A stretch of 17,907 nucleotides of DNA, from positions 1-17,907 of the forward strand of contig JAHEFN010000009.1 in assembly GCA_024640185.1 (NCBI GenBank), written 5' to 3'. Each line of letters starts with the position of its first letter. Position 1 is the first letter of the stretch. The notes under the pieces were generated by a model. It was not told the DNA's origin. It saw nothing but the letters and a program-made list of their open reading frames with translations, and did no database searches. The DNA comes from Gemmatimonadota bacterium. GTDB lineage: Bacteria; Gemmatimonadota; Gemmatimonadetes; Gemmatimonadales; GWC2-71-9. Shown one piece after another: positions 7,769 through 14,832 of the stretch. The translations under genes and the position numbers were made by a program.

Positions 7769-8880
7769 CAGCAGGCCTCCGCCGCATCACGCCGCGCTTG
7801 GGCATCGGCGGCCCTGATGGCCTCGAGCGAGTCGGCACGCCCGGTCGCCGCGCGAGCCAGCGCCGCCTCGATCACGCGCGGGATCCTCCCGAACGGCATC
7901 TCCCGGTTCAGGAATGCCGCGACGGCGACCTCGTTGGCTGCGTTGAACACCGCCGGTGCGGTGCCCCCGGCCCGACCGGCAGCGACGCCCAACCCGAAGG
8001 TCGGAAAGGCCTCGCGGTTGATCGGCTCAAAGGTCAGGTCACCTGCGGCGACCGGATCGAAGGGTGTCGTCCCCGCATCGTCGAGACGGTCGGGATGGGT
8101 CAGGGCATACAGGATCGGAACCTCCATCGTTGGGAACCCCAGTTGGGCCAGCATGCTCCGGTCGGCAAACTCCACGAAGGCGTGGACGATGCTCTGGGGG
8201 TGGACCACCACATCAATGCGATCAAACGGGAGCCCGAAGAGGAAGTGCGCCTCGATGACCTCGAGCGCCTTGTTGGCCAGGGTCGCTGAATCGACGGTGA
8301 TCTTGGCCCCCATGCGCCAGGTCGGATGCTGCAACGCCTCCTCGACCGTTGCCGCCTCACGACGGGCCGCCTCCCAGGTCCGGAATGGCCCGCCGCTCGC
8401 CGTCAGGATCACCCGGTGCGGCCCGGCCGCGCGTCCGGCGAGACACTGGAGCACCGCACTGTGCTCGCTGTCGATCGGCACGACCTCCCCGCCACCGTCC
8501 CGGGCGGCCGCCGCCACGAGCGCACCCGCCATGACCAGACTTTCCTTGTTGGCGAGCGCGACCCGCTTGCCGGCACGGAGGGCGGCGAGGGTGGCATCGA
8601 GTCCGACCGCACCAACGACAGCGTTCACGACGATGTCCACGTCGTCCCGGGTCGCCGCCTCGACCAGCGCGTCACGCCCGGCCGAGATGCCATCGCCGGC
8701 CTCCCCATGCACGACCGCGGCGAAGGCGGGCCGCCATTCGCGCACCTGGGCACCGAGTGCCTCGCGGTTGGAGCCCGTCACCAACGCCGCCAGGTGAAAC
8801 GCATCGGGATGACGTCTCAGGACGTTCAGTGTGGAGGTCCCGATCGAGCCGGTGCTGCCGAGCAGGGCGATGCCCCGCAT
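7768..8880 (-). CDS. dxr: 1-deoxy-D-xylulose 5-phosphate reductoisomerase
   Basis: This cytosolic enzyme converts DXP to 2-C-methyl-D-erythritol 4-phosphate with NADPH and a divalent metal, the committed step of the MEP isoprenoid pathway. The 370-residue protein carries the NADPH fingerprint GSTGSIG (8-14), ANKESLVMAG (110-119), the metal ligands in DSEHSA (Asp137, Glu139), LTASGGPF, and the substrate/metal segment KITVDSATLANKALEVIEA, followed by HPQSIVHA. The ATG at 8880 overlaps the cdsA stop as TGATG; a GTG one codon upstream is a possible alternative. Its neighbours are lipid and polyprenyl genes: uppS consumes MEP-derived prenyl diphosphates, which makes the grouping metabolically sensible. 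Length is close to the family's roughly 390. Confidence 0.96.
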   Translation of the reverse strand: MRGIALLGSTGSIGTSTLNVLRRHPDAFHLAALVTGSNREALGAQVREWRPAFAAVVHGEAGDGISAGRDALVEAATRDDVDIVVNAVVGAVGLDATLAALRAGKRVALANKESLVMAGALVAAAARDGGGEVVPIDSEHSAVLQCLAGRAAGPHRVILTASGGPFRTWEAARREAATVEEALQHPTWRMGAKITVDSATLANKALEVIEAHFLFGLPFDRIDVVVHPQSIVHAFVEFADRSMLAQLGFPTMEVPILYALTHPDRLDDAGTTPFDPVAAGDLTFEPINREAFPTFGLGVAAGRAGGTAPAVFNAANEVAVAAFLNREMPFGRIPRVIEAALARAATGRADSLEAIRAADAQARRDAAEAC

Positions 8881-9746
8881 CACGCCAGCCCGACGAGCCG
8901 GTAGCAGGCTGCCGCGATGGGAAGGACGAAGTACAGGGAGTCGAGTCGGTCGAGGACACCACCATGCCCGGGAATCAGGGCACTGCTGTCCTTGACGCCG
9001 GCCTCGCGCTTGAGCAGCGACTCGGCGAGGTCACCCAGCTGTCCGACCGTGGCCAGCACCAGGGCGATGACCACGGCGGGGAGCAGATCGAGATCGATGC
9101 CGACCCGTGGGAAGACCATCAGGGCAAAGGTGACTCCGACCACTCCACCGCCGAGCACGCCGGCAATCCCGCCGGCACGCGTCTTCCCCGGCGAAATCGT
9201 GGGAGCGAGTTTCGCTCCGCCGATCGCCTTGCCACCGAACATCGCCGCCGTATCGGTGATCCAGGTGATCACCAGGGGAAAGAAGACCAGCACCGCGCCG
9301 CTCCATGAACGCTCGGGCCAGCCGCCGTGCCTGATACCGATCAGGAAGGTCGGCAGGGCGGCGGCGTAGGCCACACCGAAGAGGGTCACGGCGACCGCGG
9401 AGAGTGGCTTGGCTGTCACCGGCCGGGCATGGATGGCCTGCACGAGCAGCAGGATGACCCCGACCGCCGCCAGTTGGACCCACCCGGCCACCAACCAGTC
9501 GGCGTACGACGGGGCGGTCATGATCAGGTACGCCACCGCCGGCACCAGGGCGGCGGCGGAGAGCCCCGCCCCACGCAGCGGCGCCAACCCCACCTTCTCG
9601 GCGAGATCGAACACCTCGCGGACGCCCAGCACCGCCATCAGGCCGACCAGCAGGGTCAGCGGCCAGCCGCCGAGCCAGATCACCCCGAGGACGACGGGGA
9701 TCGCCACGACGGCCACCGTCACGCGAGAGGTCATGTTCGATGCCAT
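8880..9746 (-). CDS. cdsA: Phosphatidate cytidylyltransferase (CDP-diacylglycerol synthase)
   Basis: This integral membrane enzyme makes CDP-diacylglycerol from phosphatidic acid and CTP, the branch point for bacterial phospholipids. The C-terminal CDS signature is complete: SLLKREAGVKDSSAL then IPGHGGVLDRLD, with the KR, KD, HGG and DR-D positions conserved. WITDTAAMFGGKAIG and SPGKTRAGG upstream also belong to the family. There are about eight hydrophobic segments in 288 residues. The frame is open to 9827 inside uppS, but I chose the ATG at 9746: it lies 10 nt after the uppS stop and has AGGA 8 nt upstream; the extra N-terminus is the back of uppS read in another frame. A second ATG at 9734 is possible. 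It overlaps dxr by 1 nt. Confidence 0.95.
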   Translation of the reverse strand: MASNMTSRVTVAVVAIPVVLGVIWLGGWPLTLLVGLMAVLGVREVFDLAEKVGLAPLRGAGLSAAALVPAVAYLIMTAPSYADWLVAGWVQLAAVGVILLLVQAIHARPVTAKPLSAVAVTLFGVAYAAALPTFLIGIRHGGWPERSWSGAVLVFFPLVITWITDTAAMFGGKAIGGAKLAPTISPGKTRAGGIAGVLGGGVVGVTFALMVFPRVGIDLDLLPAVVIALVLATVGQLGDLAESLLKREAGVKDSSALIPGHGGVLDRLDSLYFVLPIAAACYRLVGLA

Positions 9747-9756
9747 CTGGGCCGTC

Positions 9757-10503
9757 CTATGCGCTGACGCGGCCGAAACGTCGGTCGCGCTGCTGGAATT
9801 CGAGGATCGCCGCGTAGAGATCCTCACGGGTGAAGTCGGGCCAGAGCACCGGCGTCACGTGGATCTCGCTGTAGGCGACCTGCCAGAGGAGGAAGTTGGA
9901 GATCCGCATCTCCCCACTGGTGCGGATCAGCAGGTCGGGGTCCGGCCAGCCGGCGGTGTACAACTCAGCCGCGAAGGCGGCGTCATCGATGCGATCGGGA
10001 ACCAACTCGCCGCGAGCGACCCTTTCGGCGAGTCGCCTGGCCGCCCGCACGATTTCCGCTCGGGCGCTGTAGGAGATGCACACGTTCAGGTCGAGGCTGG
10101 TGCCTCCCGTGGTCGCCGCCTCGACCCGTTCCACGGCGGCCCGCGCCGAGGCGGAGAGCAGGGTGAGGTCACCGAGCACCCTGACCGAGACCCCTTCGCG
10201 CTGGAGGGCTTCCGCCTCCTCGGCGATGTAGTTCTCGAGGAGCGCCATCAGGGCATCGATCTCGGCTTGCGGCCGCTGCCAGTTTTCCTGGGAGAAGGCA
10301 AAGAGGGTCAGCACCCTGACCCCGGCATGCAGGGCACCCTCGACCGCTTCACGGACGGCGTCGGCACCCGCCTTGTGACCGGCGGGACGCTCCAGCCCTC
10401 GCTCGAGGGCCCAACGACCGTTGCCGTCCATGATGATGGCGACGTGCTTCGGGAGCGACGTGGACCGCCGCAGTTCGTCGAGGCGGGAGGAAGAGATGGT
10501 CAC
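9757..10503 (-). CDS. uppS: Isoprenyl (di-trans,poly-cis-undecaprenyl) diphosphate synthase
   Basis: This is a cis-prenyltransferase that extends farnesyl diphosphate with isopentenyl diphosphate to undecaprenyl diphosphate, the carrier lipid for peptidoglycan and surface polysaccharides. The 248-residue protein has all the cis-prenyltransferase motifs: IIMDGNGRWA (23-32, catalytic Asp26), GHKAGADA (42-49), FSQENWQRP (70-78), and RTSGEMRISNFLLWQ (194-208), which contains the Arg/Arg/Ser pyrophosphate-binding set, then AYSE. The start is a GTG whose GTGA overlaps the frr stop by 4 nt, so coupled translation is likely. It sits in the widely conserved frr-uppS-cdsA order. Product chain length cannot be settled from sequence, but the context favours C55. 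Confidence 0.96.
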   Translation of the reverse strand: MTISSSRLDELRRSTSLPKHVAIIMDGNGRWALERGLERPAGHKAGADAVREAVEGALHAGVRVLTLFAFSQENWQRPQAEIDALMALLENYIAEEAEALQREGVSVRVLGDLTLLSASARAAVERVEAATTGGTSLDLNVCISYSARAEIVRAARRLAERVARGELVPDRIDDAAFAAELYTAGWPDPDLLIRTSGEMRISNFLLWQVAYSEIHVTPVLWPDFTREDLYAAILEFQQRDRRFGRVSA

Positions 10504-11051
10504 ACCTCGAGAACTTCGGCTTCCTTGGCCTTGAGCAGTTCGTCGACCCGGTGCACCGCCTCATCGGTGATCTTCTGGACATCCTTCTCGGCACGATTGG
10601 TCTCGTCCTCCGAGATCCCCTCGAGCTTCTTCAGTCGGCTGTTCGCCTCGGTCCGGGCATGTCGGATCGCGATCCGGCCCTCCTCGGCAAACTTCCCGCA
10701 GATCTTGACCAGTTCCCTGCGACGCTCCTCCGAGAGCATCGGAAGCGGCACCCGAATCACGGCACCCTGGCTGGAGGGATTGAGGCCGAGCCCGGCGTCG
10801 CGAATCGCCTTCTCGATCGCGGGCGACTGGCTCTTGTCGAAAGGCTGGACGGTGATCATCCGCGGTTCCGGGGTCGCGACCAGGGCCACCTGGTTGAGCG
10901 CCACCATCGAGCCGTAGGCCTCGACCCGGACCGTGTCCAGCAGGGTCGTCGAGGCCTTGCTGGACCGCACACCCGAGAACTCGCGGCGGGTGTTCTCCAC
11001 CGCCTTCTCCATCCCGGCCTGCGCCTGCTTCAGAATCTCGGCAATGGTCAT
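10500..11051 (-). CDS. frr: Ribosome recycling factor
   Basis: RRF works with EF-G to split the post-termination ribosome into subunits. The 183-residue length is normal. The start MTIAEILKQAQAGMEKAVE, the FSGVRSSKAS segment, the domain II core (about 30-105) with TPEPRMITVQPFDK, and the RVPLPMLSEERRRELVK helix are all typical. The ATG at 11051 overlaps the pyrH stop as ATGA (4 nt), and the C-terminus overlaps the uppS GTG by 4 nt. Position directly after pyrH is conserved in most bacteria. Confidence 0.97.
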   Translation of the reverse strand: MTIAEILKQAQAGMEKAVENTRREFSGVRSSKASTTLLDTVRVEAYGSMVALNQVALVATPEPRMITVQPFDKSQSPAIEKAIRDAGLGLNPSSQGAVIRVPLPMLSEERRRELVKICGKFAEEGRIAIRHARTEANSRLKKLEGISEDETNRAEKDVQKITDEAVHRVDELLKAKEAEVLEV

Positions 11052-11755
11052 GTGACAAGAGTCCCGACTCGCTCACCGGCGAGTGCTCGCCCGATGGCAC
11101 CGGGCTGGTTGATGTTGAGGACGACGATCGGGAGGGCGTTGGCCTGGCAGAGCCCGAAGGCGTTGGCGTCCATCACCGCATAGCCATTGACCAGGGCATC
11201 CTGGAACGACAGTTCCTCGAACCGGGTCGCGTCGGGATGGGTTCGGGGGTCGGCGCTGAAGACGCCGTCGACATTGGTGGCCTTGAGCACCACCTCGGCG
11301 TCCATCTCGAGGGCGCGCAACACCGCGGCCGTATCGGTCGAGAAGAACGGGTTGCCGGTGCCCGCGGCGAAGATCACCACACGACCCTTCTCGAGGTGGC
11401 GCATCATCCGGCGCCGAATGTACGGCTCCGCCAAGGATTCCATCTTGATGGCGGTCAGGACCCTGGTGTCGACATCCAACCCCTCGAGGACGTTCTGCAT
11501 CGCCAGGGCATTGATCACCGTCGCAAGCATGCCCATGTAGTCGGCCGACACCCGATCGAGACCACGTTGTGAGGCCGCCGCGCCGCGGACGATGTTGCCG
11601 CCACCCACCACCAGGCCGAGCGAGACCCCGGTGGCATGCACAGCCTTGATCTCGGCGGCCAACGCCTCGATGACATCGTAGTCGAGCCCGGCGCCGTGTG
11701 TGCCGGCGAGGGCCTCGCCCGAGAGTTTCAGGAGTGCGCGGCGATACCCGGCCAT
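11048..11755 (-). CDS. pyrH: UMP kinase (uridylate kinase)
   Basis: This cytosolic amino-acid-kinase-fold enzyme phosphorylates UMP to UDP with ATP; it is typically hexameric and allosterically controlled by GTP and UTP. The 235-residue protein shows ALLKLSGEAL (7-16), the GGGNIVRG loop (51-58), DYMGMLATVINALAMQ (72-87), the IRRRMMRHLEKGRVVIFAAGTGNPFF region and KATNVDGVFSADPR, all diagnostic. The ATG at 11755 overlaps the tsf stop as TGATG and has GGAGG 4 nt upstream. The tsf-pyrH-frr order is near universal. Confidence 0.97.
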   Translation of the reverse strand: MAGYRRALLKLSGEALAGTHGAGLDYDVIEALAAEIKAVHATGVSLGLVVGGGNIVRGAAASQRGLDRVSADYMGMLATVINALAMQNVLEGLDVDTRVLTAIKMESLAEPYIRRRMMRHLEKGRVVIFAAGTGNPFFSTDTAAVLRALEMDAEVVLKATNVDGVFSADPRTHPDATRFEELSFQDALVNGYAVMDANAFGLCQANALPIVVLNINQPGAIGRALAGERVGTLVT

Positions 11756-12600
11756 CAGGCCTCCTCACCCACCTTGAAGCGGGCAAAACGGACCACTCGG
11801 GCGCCAGCGACCTCGGCCACGATCTCGCCGACGCTCTTCGAGTCATCCTTGATGAACGGCTGCTCGACGAGCGCACGTTCGCTGGCGAACTTGCGGAGCT
11901 TGCCCTCGATGATCTTGCCGCGGATCGCCTCCGGCTTCCCCTCGGCGGCCACCTGTTCCTCGGCGATGCGCCGCTCACGATCGAGCAACTCCGAGGGGAT
12001 GTCTCCGACGTTGACGGCCAGCGGGTCGGCCGAGGCGACATGGAGGGCCACCTCCCGTGCCATGGCAATGGCCTCGTCACCGGAGGCGCCGTCGACCTCG
12101 ACGAGCACCCCGACCTGGCCATTGAAGTGTCGGTATTCGCCGATCGTGCCGGCAAACTTCGCCACCCGCTTGAGCCCCATCGCCTCCCCGGTCCGGCCGG
12201 ACGCCTGCTTGACCACTTCCTCGATGGTCACGCCGTCGATCGCCTCGGCGAGGAACGCCTCGAGGGTCACGCCGACCGGCGAGGCGTTGAGGGCGTGCGC
12301 CGCCAGCCGGGCGGCCAGCGCCTTGAACTCGTCGTTGCGAGCGACAAAGTCGGTCTCGGTGTTGAGCTCGATCATCGCCGCGGTGGAGCCGTCGGCGCTG
12401 GCGTCAATCGCGATCAGCCCCTGCGCAGCGGCCCGGCCGGCGCGCTTGTCGGCCTTGGCGATACCCTTGGCCCGGAGGATCTCACCGGCCTTGGCCATGT
12501 CGCCACCGGCCTCCTCGAGGGCCTTCTTGCAATCCATCATGCCGGCGCCGGTTCGGGCACGGAGTTCGGCAATATCCTTGGTACTCACCTTGGTGGTCAT
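11755..12600 (-). CDS. tsf: Elongation factor Ts
   Basis: EF-Ts is the nucleotide-exchange factor that releases GDP from EF-Tu. The 281-residue protein opens with the UBA-like domain (AELRARTGAGMMDCKKALEEA). It then has the EF-Tu contact motif TDFVARN (about 80-86), two core subdomains and a KLRKFASERALVEQPFI segment near the C-terminus. The frame stays open to an ATG at 12678, but that lies in the hairpin after rpsB. The ATG at 12600 gives the normal MTTKVSTKDIAEL start; its ribosome-binding site is weak (a GGAAA about 12 nt upstream). It follows rpsB after 102 nt and overlaps pyrH by 1 nt. Confidence 0.96.
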   Translation of the reverse strand: MTTKVSTKDIAELRARTGAGMMDCKKALEEAGGDMAKAGEILRAKGIAKADKRAGRAAAQGLIAIDASADGSTAAMIELNTETDFVARNDEFKALAARLAAHALNASPVGVTLEAFLAEAIDGVTIEEVVKQASGRTGEAMGLKRVAKFAGTIGEYRHFNGQVGVLVEVDGASGDEAIAMAREVALHVASADPLAVNVGDIPSELLDRERRIAEEQVAAEGKPEAIRGKIIEGKLRKFASERALVEQPFIKDDSKSVGEIVAEVAGARVVRFARFKVGEEA

Positions 12601-12636
12601 CGTTTGCTGGTTTCCGTCGTCAAAGGTCTGCGTGTG

Positions 12637-12676
12637 AAAACCGCCGCCCGGGACATGAGACCCGATGGGCGGCGGC
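12637..12676 (-). terminator. rpsB-tsf intergenic hairpin with TTTT (attenuator-like)
   Basis: On the minus strand, CCGCCGCCC (12675-12667) pairs with GGGCGGCGG (12649-12641): 9 perfect GC pairs, plus a G-T wobble at the base and an inner 3-bp GGG/CCC extension. TTTTCACACG follows at once. It lies 27 nt after the rpsB stop. The short U-run suggests a partial terminator or processing site that lets S2 and EF-Ts levels differ, as proposed for the E. coli rpsB-tsf spacer. The GGGTCT segment at 12663-12658 can also pair (one wobble) with AGACCT at 12629-12624. Confidence 0.6.
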
Positions 12677-12702
12677 ATCGCGCTGTCCCGGCCGAGGCCG
12701 GG

Positions 12703-13632
12703 TCAGCTGGTGGCGTCGCCTGTGGCTGGCGCGACCGGTTCGGCCGGCGCCGGGGCTGCTGGCGCTGCCGGAGCCGCCGCGGCCTCCCCGGCGCTTGCCT
12801 CGGGCTTGATCCGGGCGGCGATCATCTCGGGACGCGGCTTGCGCTTCCGACGGGCCCGACGACGCTTGCGCTCATCATCACTGGCACCGTCACCCTCACC
12901 GGCGGAGTAGGTCTCGGCCTCGCCATCGATCACCACATCGCGCACCGGCATCTGCGACCGCGCCTCACGGATCGCCTCGCACAACGCCGAGCTGATCAAC
13001 GAGACGGAACGAATCGCGTCGTCGTTGCCCGGGATCGGCACCGTGATGTTGTCGGGATCGGCGTTGGTGTCGACGATGGCCACGACCGGGATCCCGAGTC
13101 GGTTGGCTTCCTGGACCGCGATCTTCTCCTTCTTCGCGTCGATGATCACCAGCGCACCGGGGAGCCGCCCCATCTGCTTCAGGCCCTCGAGGTTTCGGGA
13201 CAGCTTCTCACGCTCCCGCGAGAACAGCAGCTGCTCCTTCTTGGTGTAGTTCTCGAAGTCGCCATCTTCCACGCCCTGCTCGAGGTCACGGAGCCGGCGG
13301 ATCTGCTTCTTGATGGTCTGGAAATTGGTCAAGGTGCCGCCGAGCCACCGCTCGGTCACCCAATGCGCGCCGGCATTGCGGGCCTCGGCCTCGACGACCG
13401 CCTTGAGCTGCCGCTTGGTGCAGACGAACAGCACGTTGTCACCCTTGAGGGCGACAGCCTTGAGCACGTCAGCCGCCTTGGCGAGCTGCTTGAGGGTCTT
13501 TTGGAGATCGATCAGGTAGATCCCCGAGCGCTCCGCGAAGATGAACTTCCGCATCTTCGGGTTCCAGCGCCGGGTCTGATGGCCGAAGTGGGTTCCGGCT
13601 TCGAGCAGGTCCTGCAGGGACGGCATTGCCAC
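12703..13632 (-). CDS. rpsB: 30S ribosomal protein S2 with long charged and Ala/Pro-rich C-terminal tail
   Basis: S2 assembles late on the back of the 30S subunit and helps hold S1. Residues 1-230 are a standard S2: LLEAGTHFGHQTRRWNPKM (9-27), FIFAERSGIYLIDLQKT, VTERWLGGTLTNFQTI (92-107), LPGALVIIDAKKE and PVVAIVDTNADPDNITVPIPGNDDAI. The frame is open to 13794, but I chose the GTG at 13632, which has AGGAG 8 nt upstream and gives MAMPSLQDLLEAG; an ATG two codons later is the alternative. The 309-residue product is about 50 longer than typical. Residues 250-268 are acidic then strongly basic (KRRRARRKRKPRP), and 279-309 are Ala/Pro-rich and probably disordered. It is preceded by a 204-nt hairpin-rich spacer and followed by an attenuator-like hairpin. 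Confidence 0.96.
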   Translation of the reverse strand: MAMPSLQDLLEAGTHFGHQTRRWNPKMRKFIFAERSGIYLIDLQKTLKQLAKAADVLKAVALKGDNVLFVCTKRQLKAVVEAEARNAGAHWVTERWLGGTLTNFQTIKKQIRRLRDLEQGVEDGDFENYTKKEQLLFSREREKLSRNLEGLKQMGRLPGALVIIDAKKEKIAVQEANRLGIPVVAIVDTNADPDNITVPIPGNDDAIRSVSLISSALCEAIREARSQMPVRDVVIDGEAETYSAGEGDGASDDERKRRRARRKRKPRPEMIAARIKPEASAGEAAAAPAAPAAPAPAEPVAPATGDATS

Positions 13633-13836
13633 GGGGGTGACTCCTGGATCCTGGTTGGTTGGGTCTGCATCGCCCCCGTCATCTGCCACCGGCCACCCCT
13701 TGGGGCACCAGCCGACGGCATCGGGAGGCATGCGTCTCCTCCACGCCACCATGGCGGGAGGGTGTCCTGCGTCGGAATGGATCGGCCATTCCATCCGGCC
13801 ACCGGGGCACGCCCCGGCGGCGAGGTCCTGCCAGTG
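13633..13836 (-). promoter_or_regulatory. Hairpin-rich spacer / possible rpsB leader between rpsI and rpsB
   Basis: This 204-nt gap interrupts an otherwise close-packed operon and carries no convincing promoter on the minus strand. Visible inverted repeats are CCGGGGC-GT-GCCCCGG (13817-13802, 19 nt after the rpsI stop), GGAATGG with CCATTCC (13792-13774, 5-nt loop) and GCCCCAAGGGG (around 13696-13706). None has a T-tract. A structured leader allowing S2 autoregulation, or an RNA-processing region, is plausible but unproven. Confidence 0.4.
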
Positions 13837-14238
13837 CTACCGCTTGGAGAACTGGAACCGCTTCCGGGCGCCCGGCTGACCGGGCTTCTTCCGCTCGACC
13901 ATCCGTGAATCGCGTGTCAGCAGGCCGGCCGTCCGCAACTTCGGACGGTTGGCCTCATCGGCCTTGACGAGCGCACGCGCGATGCCGTGGCGCATGGCAC
14001 CCGCCTGACCGCTCACGCCACCACCGGAGACATTCGCCTTGACGTCGTAGGCACCGAGGGTGTCGGTCGCCGTGAACGACTGCTGGATGTGCTGCACCAG
14101 CGACGGGCGTGGGAAGTAGTCGCCGAGCGTCCGGCCATTGACGTCCCACTTCCCCGTTCCGGGGGTGAGGTAGACGCGGGCCACGCTCGTCTTGCGGCGG
14201 CCGACGGCCTGCCAACGGAACTGATCGGTGGTGCTCAT
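13837..14238 (-). CDS. rpsI: 30S ribosomal protein S9
   Basis: S9 sits in the 30S head, and its C-terminal tail reaches the P-site tRNA. The 133-residue protein has AVGRRKTSVARVYL (11-24), GTGKWDVNGRTLGDYF, VSGGGVSGQAGAMRHGIARAL and the invariant basic tail ending ARKRFQFSKR, whose last Arg contacts tRNA in known structures. The ATG at 14238 overlaps the rplM stop as ATGA (4 nt), the standard L13-S9 pairing. Confidence 0.98.
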   Translation of the reverse strand: MSTTDQFRWQAVGRRKTSVARVYLTPGTGKWDVNGRTLGDYFPRPSLVQHIQQSFTATDTLGAYDVKANVSGGGVSGQAGAMRHGIARALVKADEANRPKLRTAGLLTRDSRMVERKKPGQPGARKRFQFSKR

Positions 14239-14687
14239 GAATCGGCCTTCGACGTGACAAGGGTGTGCGGCGTGGGCTGCTGCGCCTGATGCGGATGCTC
14301 GGTCCCGGCATACACCTTGAGCTTGGTCCGCAGCTTCTGCCGGGCCAGCGAGTTCTTGGGAAGCATCCCGAAGACCGCCTTCTCGATCACCCGGTCCGGG
14401 TGCTTCGCGAGGAGATCCTGCGCCGGCGTGTGGGACTCGTGCCCCATGTAGCCGGTGTGCTTGAAGTAGGTCTTCTGGGCCATCTTCTTGCCCGACAGCC
14501 GGACCTGCGACGCATTGAGCACGATGACGAAGTCCCCGCCATCCATGTGCGGGGTGAATGTCGGCTTGTGCTTGCCACGGATCAGCTGGGCCACTTCACT
14601 GGCCAGTCGGCCCAAGGGGACTCCGGCCGCGTCGACCACGACCCAATCGTGGGTGATGTCGGACGGCTTGGCGCTAAACGTCTTCAT
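14235..14687 (-). CDS. rplM: 50S ribosomal protein L13
   Basis: L13 is an early-assembling 23S rRNA-binding protein. The 150-residue product has WVVVDAAGVPLGRLAS (15-30), LIRGKHKPTFTPHMDGGD, VRLSGKKMAQKTYFKHTGY and AVFGMLPKNSLARQ, followed by KLKVYAGTEHPH. The tail after HPH is slightly long. The ATG at 14687 has a strong AGGAAG 7 nt upstream. A hairpin abuts that site, and a promoter candidate lies about 55 nt further upstream, making rplM the probable first gene of the long ribosomal-lipid operon. Confidence 0.98.
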   Translation of the reverse strand: MKTFSAKPSDITHDWVVVDAAGVPLGRLASEVAQLIRGKHKPTFTPHMDGGDFVIVLNASQVRLSGKKMAQKTYFKHTGYMGHESHTPAQDLLAKHPDRVIEKAVFGMLPKNSLARQKLRTKLKVYAGTEHPHQAQQPTPHTLVTSKADS

Positions 14688-14700
14688 TCCGGGTCTTCCT

Positions 14701-14715
14701 GCCGCGTCACGCGGC
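14701..14715 (-). promoter_or_regulatory. Hairpin directly upstream of the rplM Shine-Dalgarno
   Basis: GCCGCG-TGA-CGCGGC forms a perfect 6-bp stem with a 3-nt loop. Its 3' edge touches the AGGAAG ribosome-binding site (14700-14695). It lies between the predicted start of transcription (about 14736) and the rplM start codon, the place where a ribosomal-protein autoregulatory element would act. A link to the known L13 leader of Firmicutes is not shown. Confidence 0.5.
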
Positions 14716-14742
14716 GAGTCGTCGTTTCGGACACAGACCCCA

Positions 14743-14772
14743 AAGATAGGCGGTGGAACGGGTTGGCGTCAA
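14743..14772 (-). promoter_or_regulatory. Candidate sigma-70-type promoter for rplM operon
   Basis: On the minus strand, TTGACG (14772-14767, 5 of 6) is followed after 18 nt by TATCTT (14748-14743, 4 of 6). The start would be near 14736 with a leader of about 49 nt before the rplM ATG. It is the only good -35/-10 pair I found in the 14688-14939 spacer, and it would drive rplM through at least rpsB. Confidence 0.5.
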
Positions 14773-14805
14773 CGGCGGGACCCGGGCTGGTGAACCAAGA
14801 CCCGG

Positions 14806-14832
14806 CCCCGAGGTCGGGGCTCCCGACCTGGG
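14806..14832 (-). terminator. Strong hairpin between the secreted-protein gene and rplM promoter
   Basis: AGGTCGGG (14811-14818) and CCCGACCT (14822-14829) form a perfect 8-bp stem with a 3-nt loop. CCC/GGG pairs extend it beyond one bulged G to 11 bp. It lies about 108 nt after the preceding stop and 34 nt before the rplM -35. The minus-strand sequence after it (GGGCCGGGTCTTGGTT) lacks a clear U-tract, so an intrinsic terminator is possible but not secure. Confidence 0.4.

Noticed and set aside
12601..12678. Upstream ATG for tsf at 12678
   Set aside because: The extra 26 residues are coded by the rpsB-tsf hairpin and have no match to EF-Ts; the ATG at 12600 gives the canonical start.
11698..13908. 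736-codon plus-strand open frame opposite pyrH, tsf and rpsB
   Set aside because: Its translation is a His/Asp/Arg/Gly-rich low-complexity product with no family motif, while the opposite strand encodes unmistakable EF-Ts and S2. Long antisense frames are expected in GC-rich codon-biased genes.
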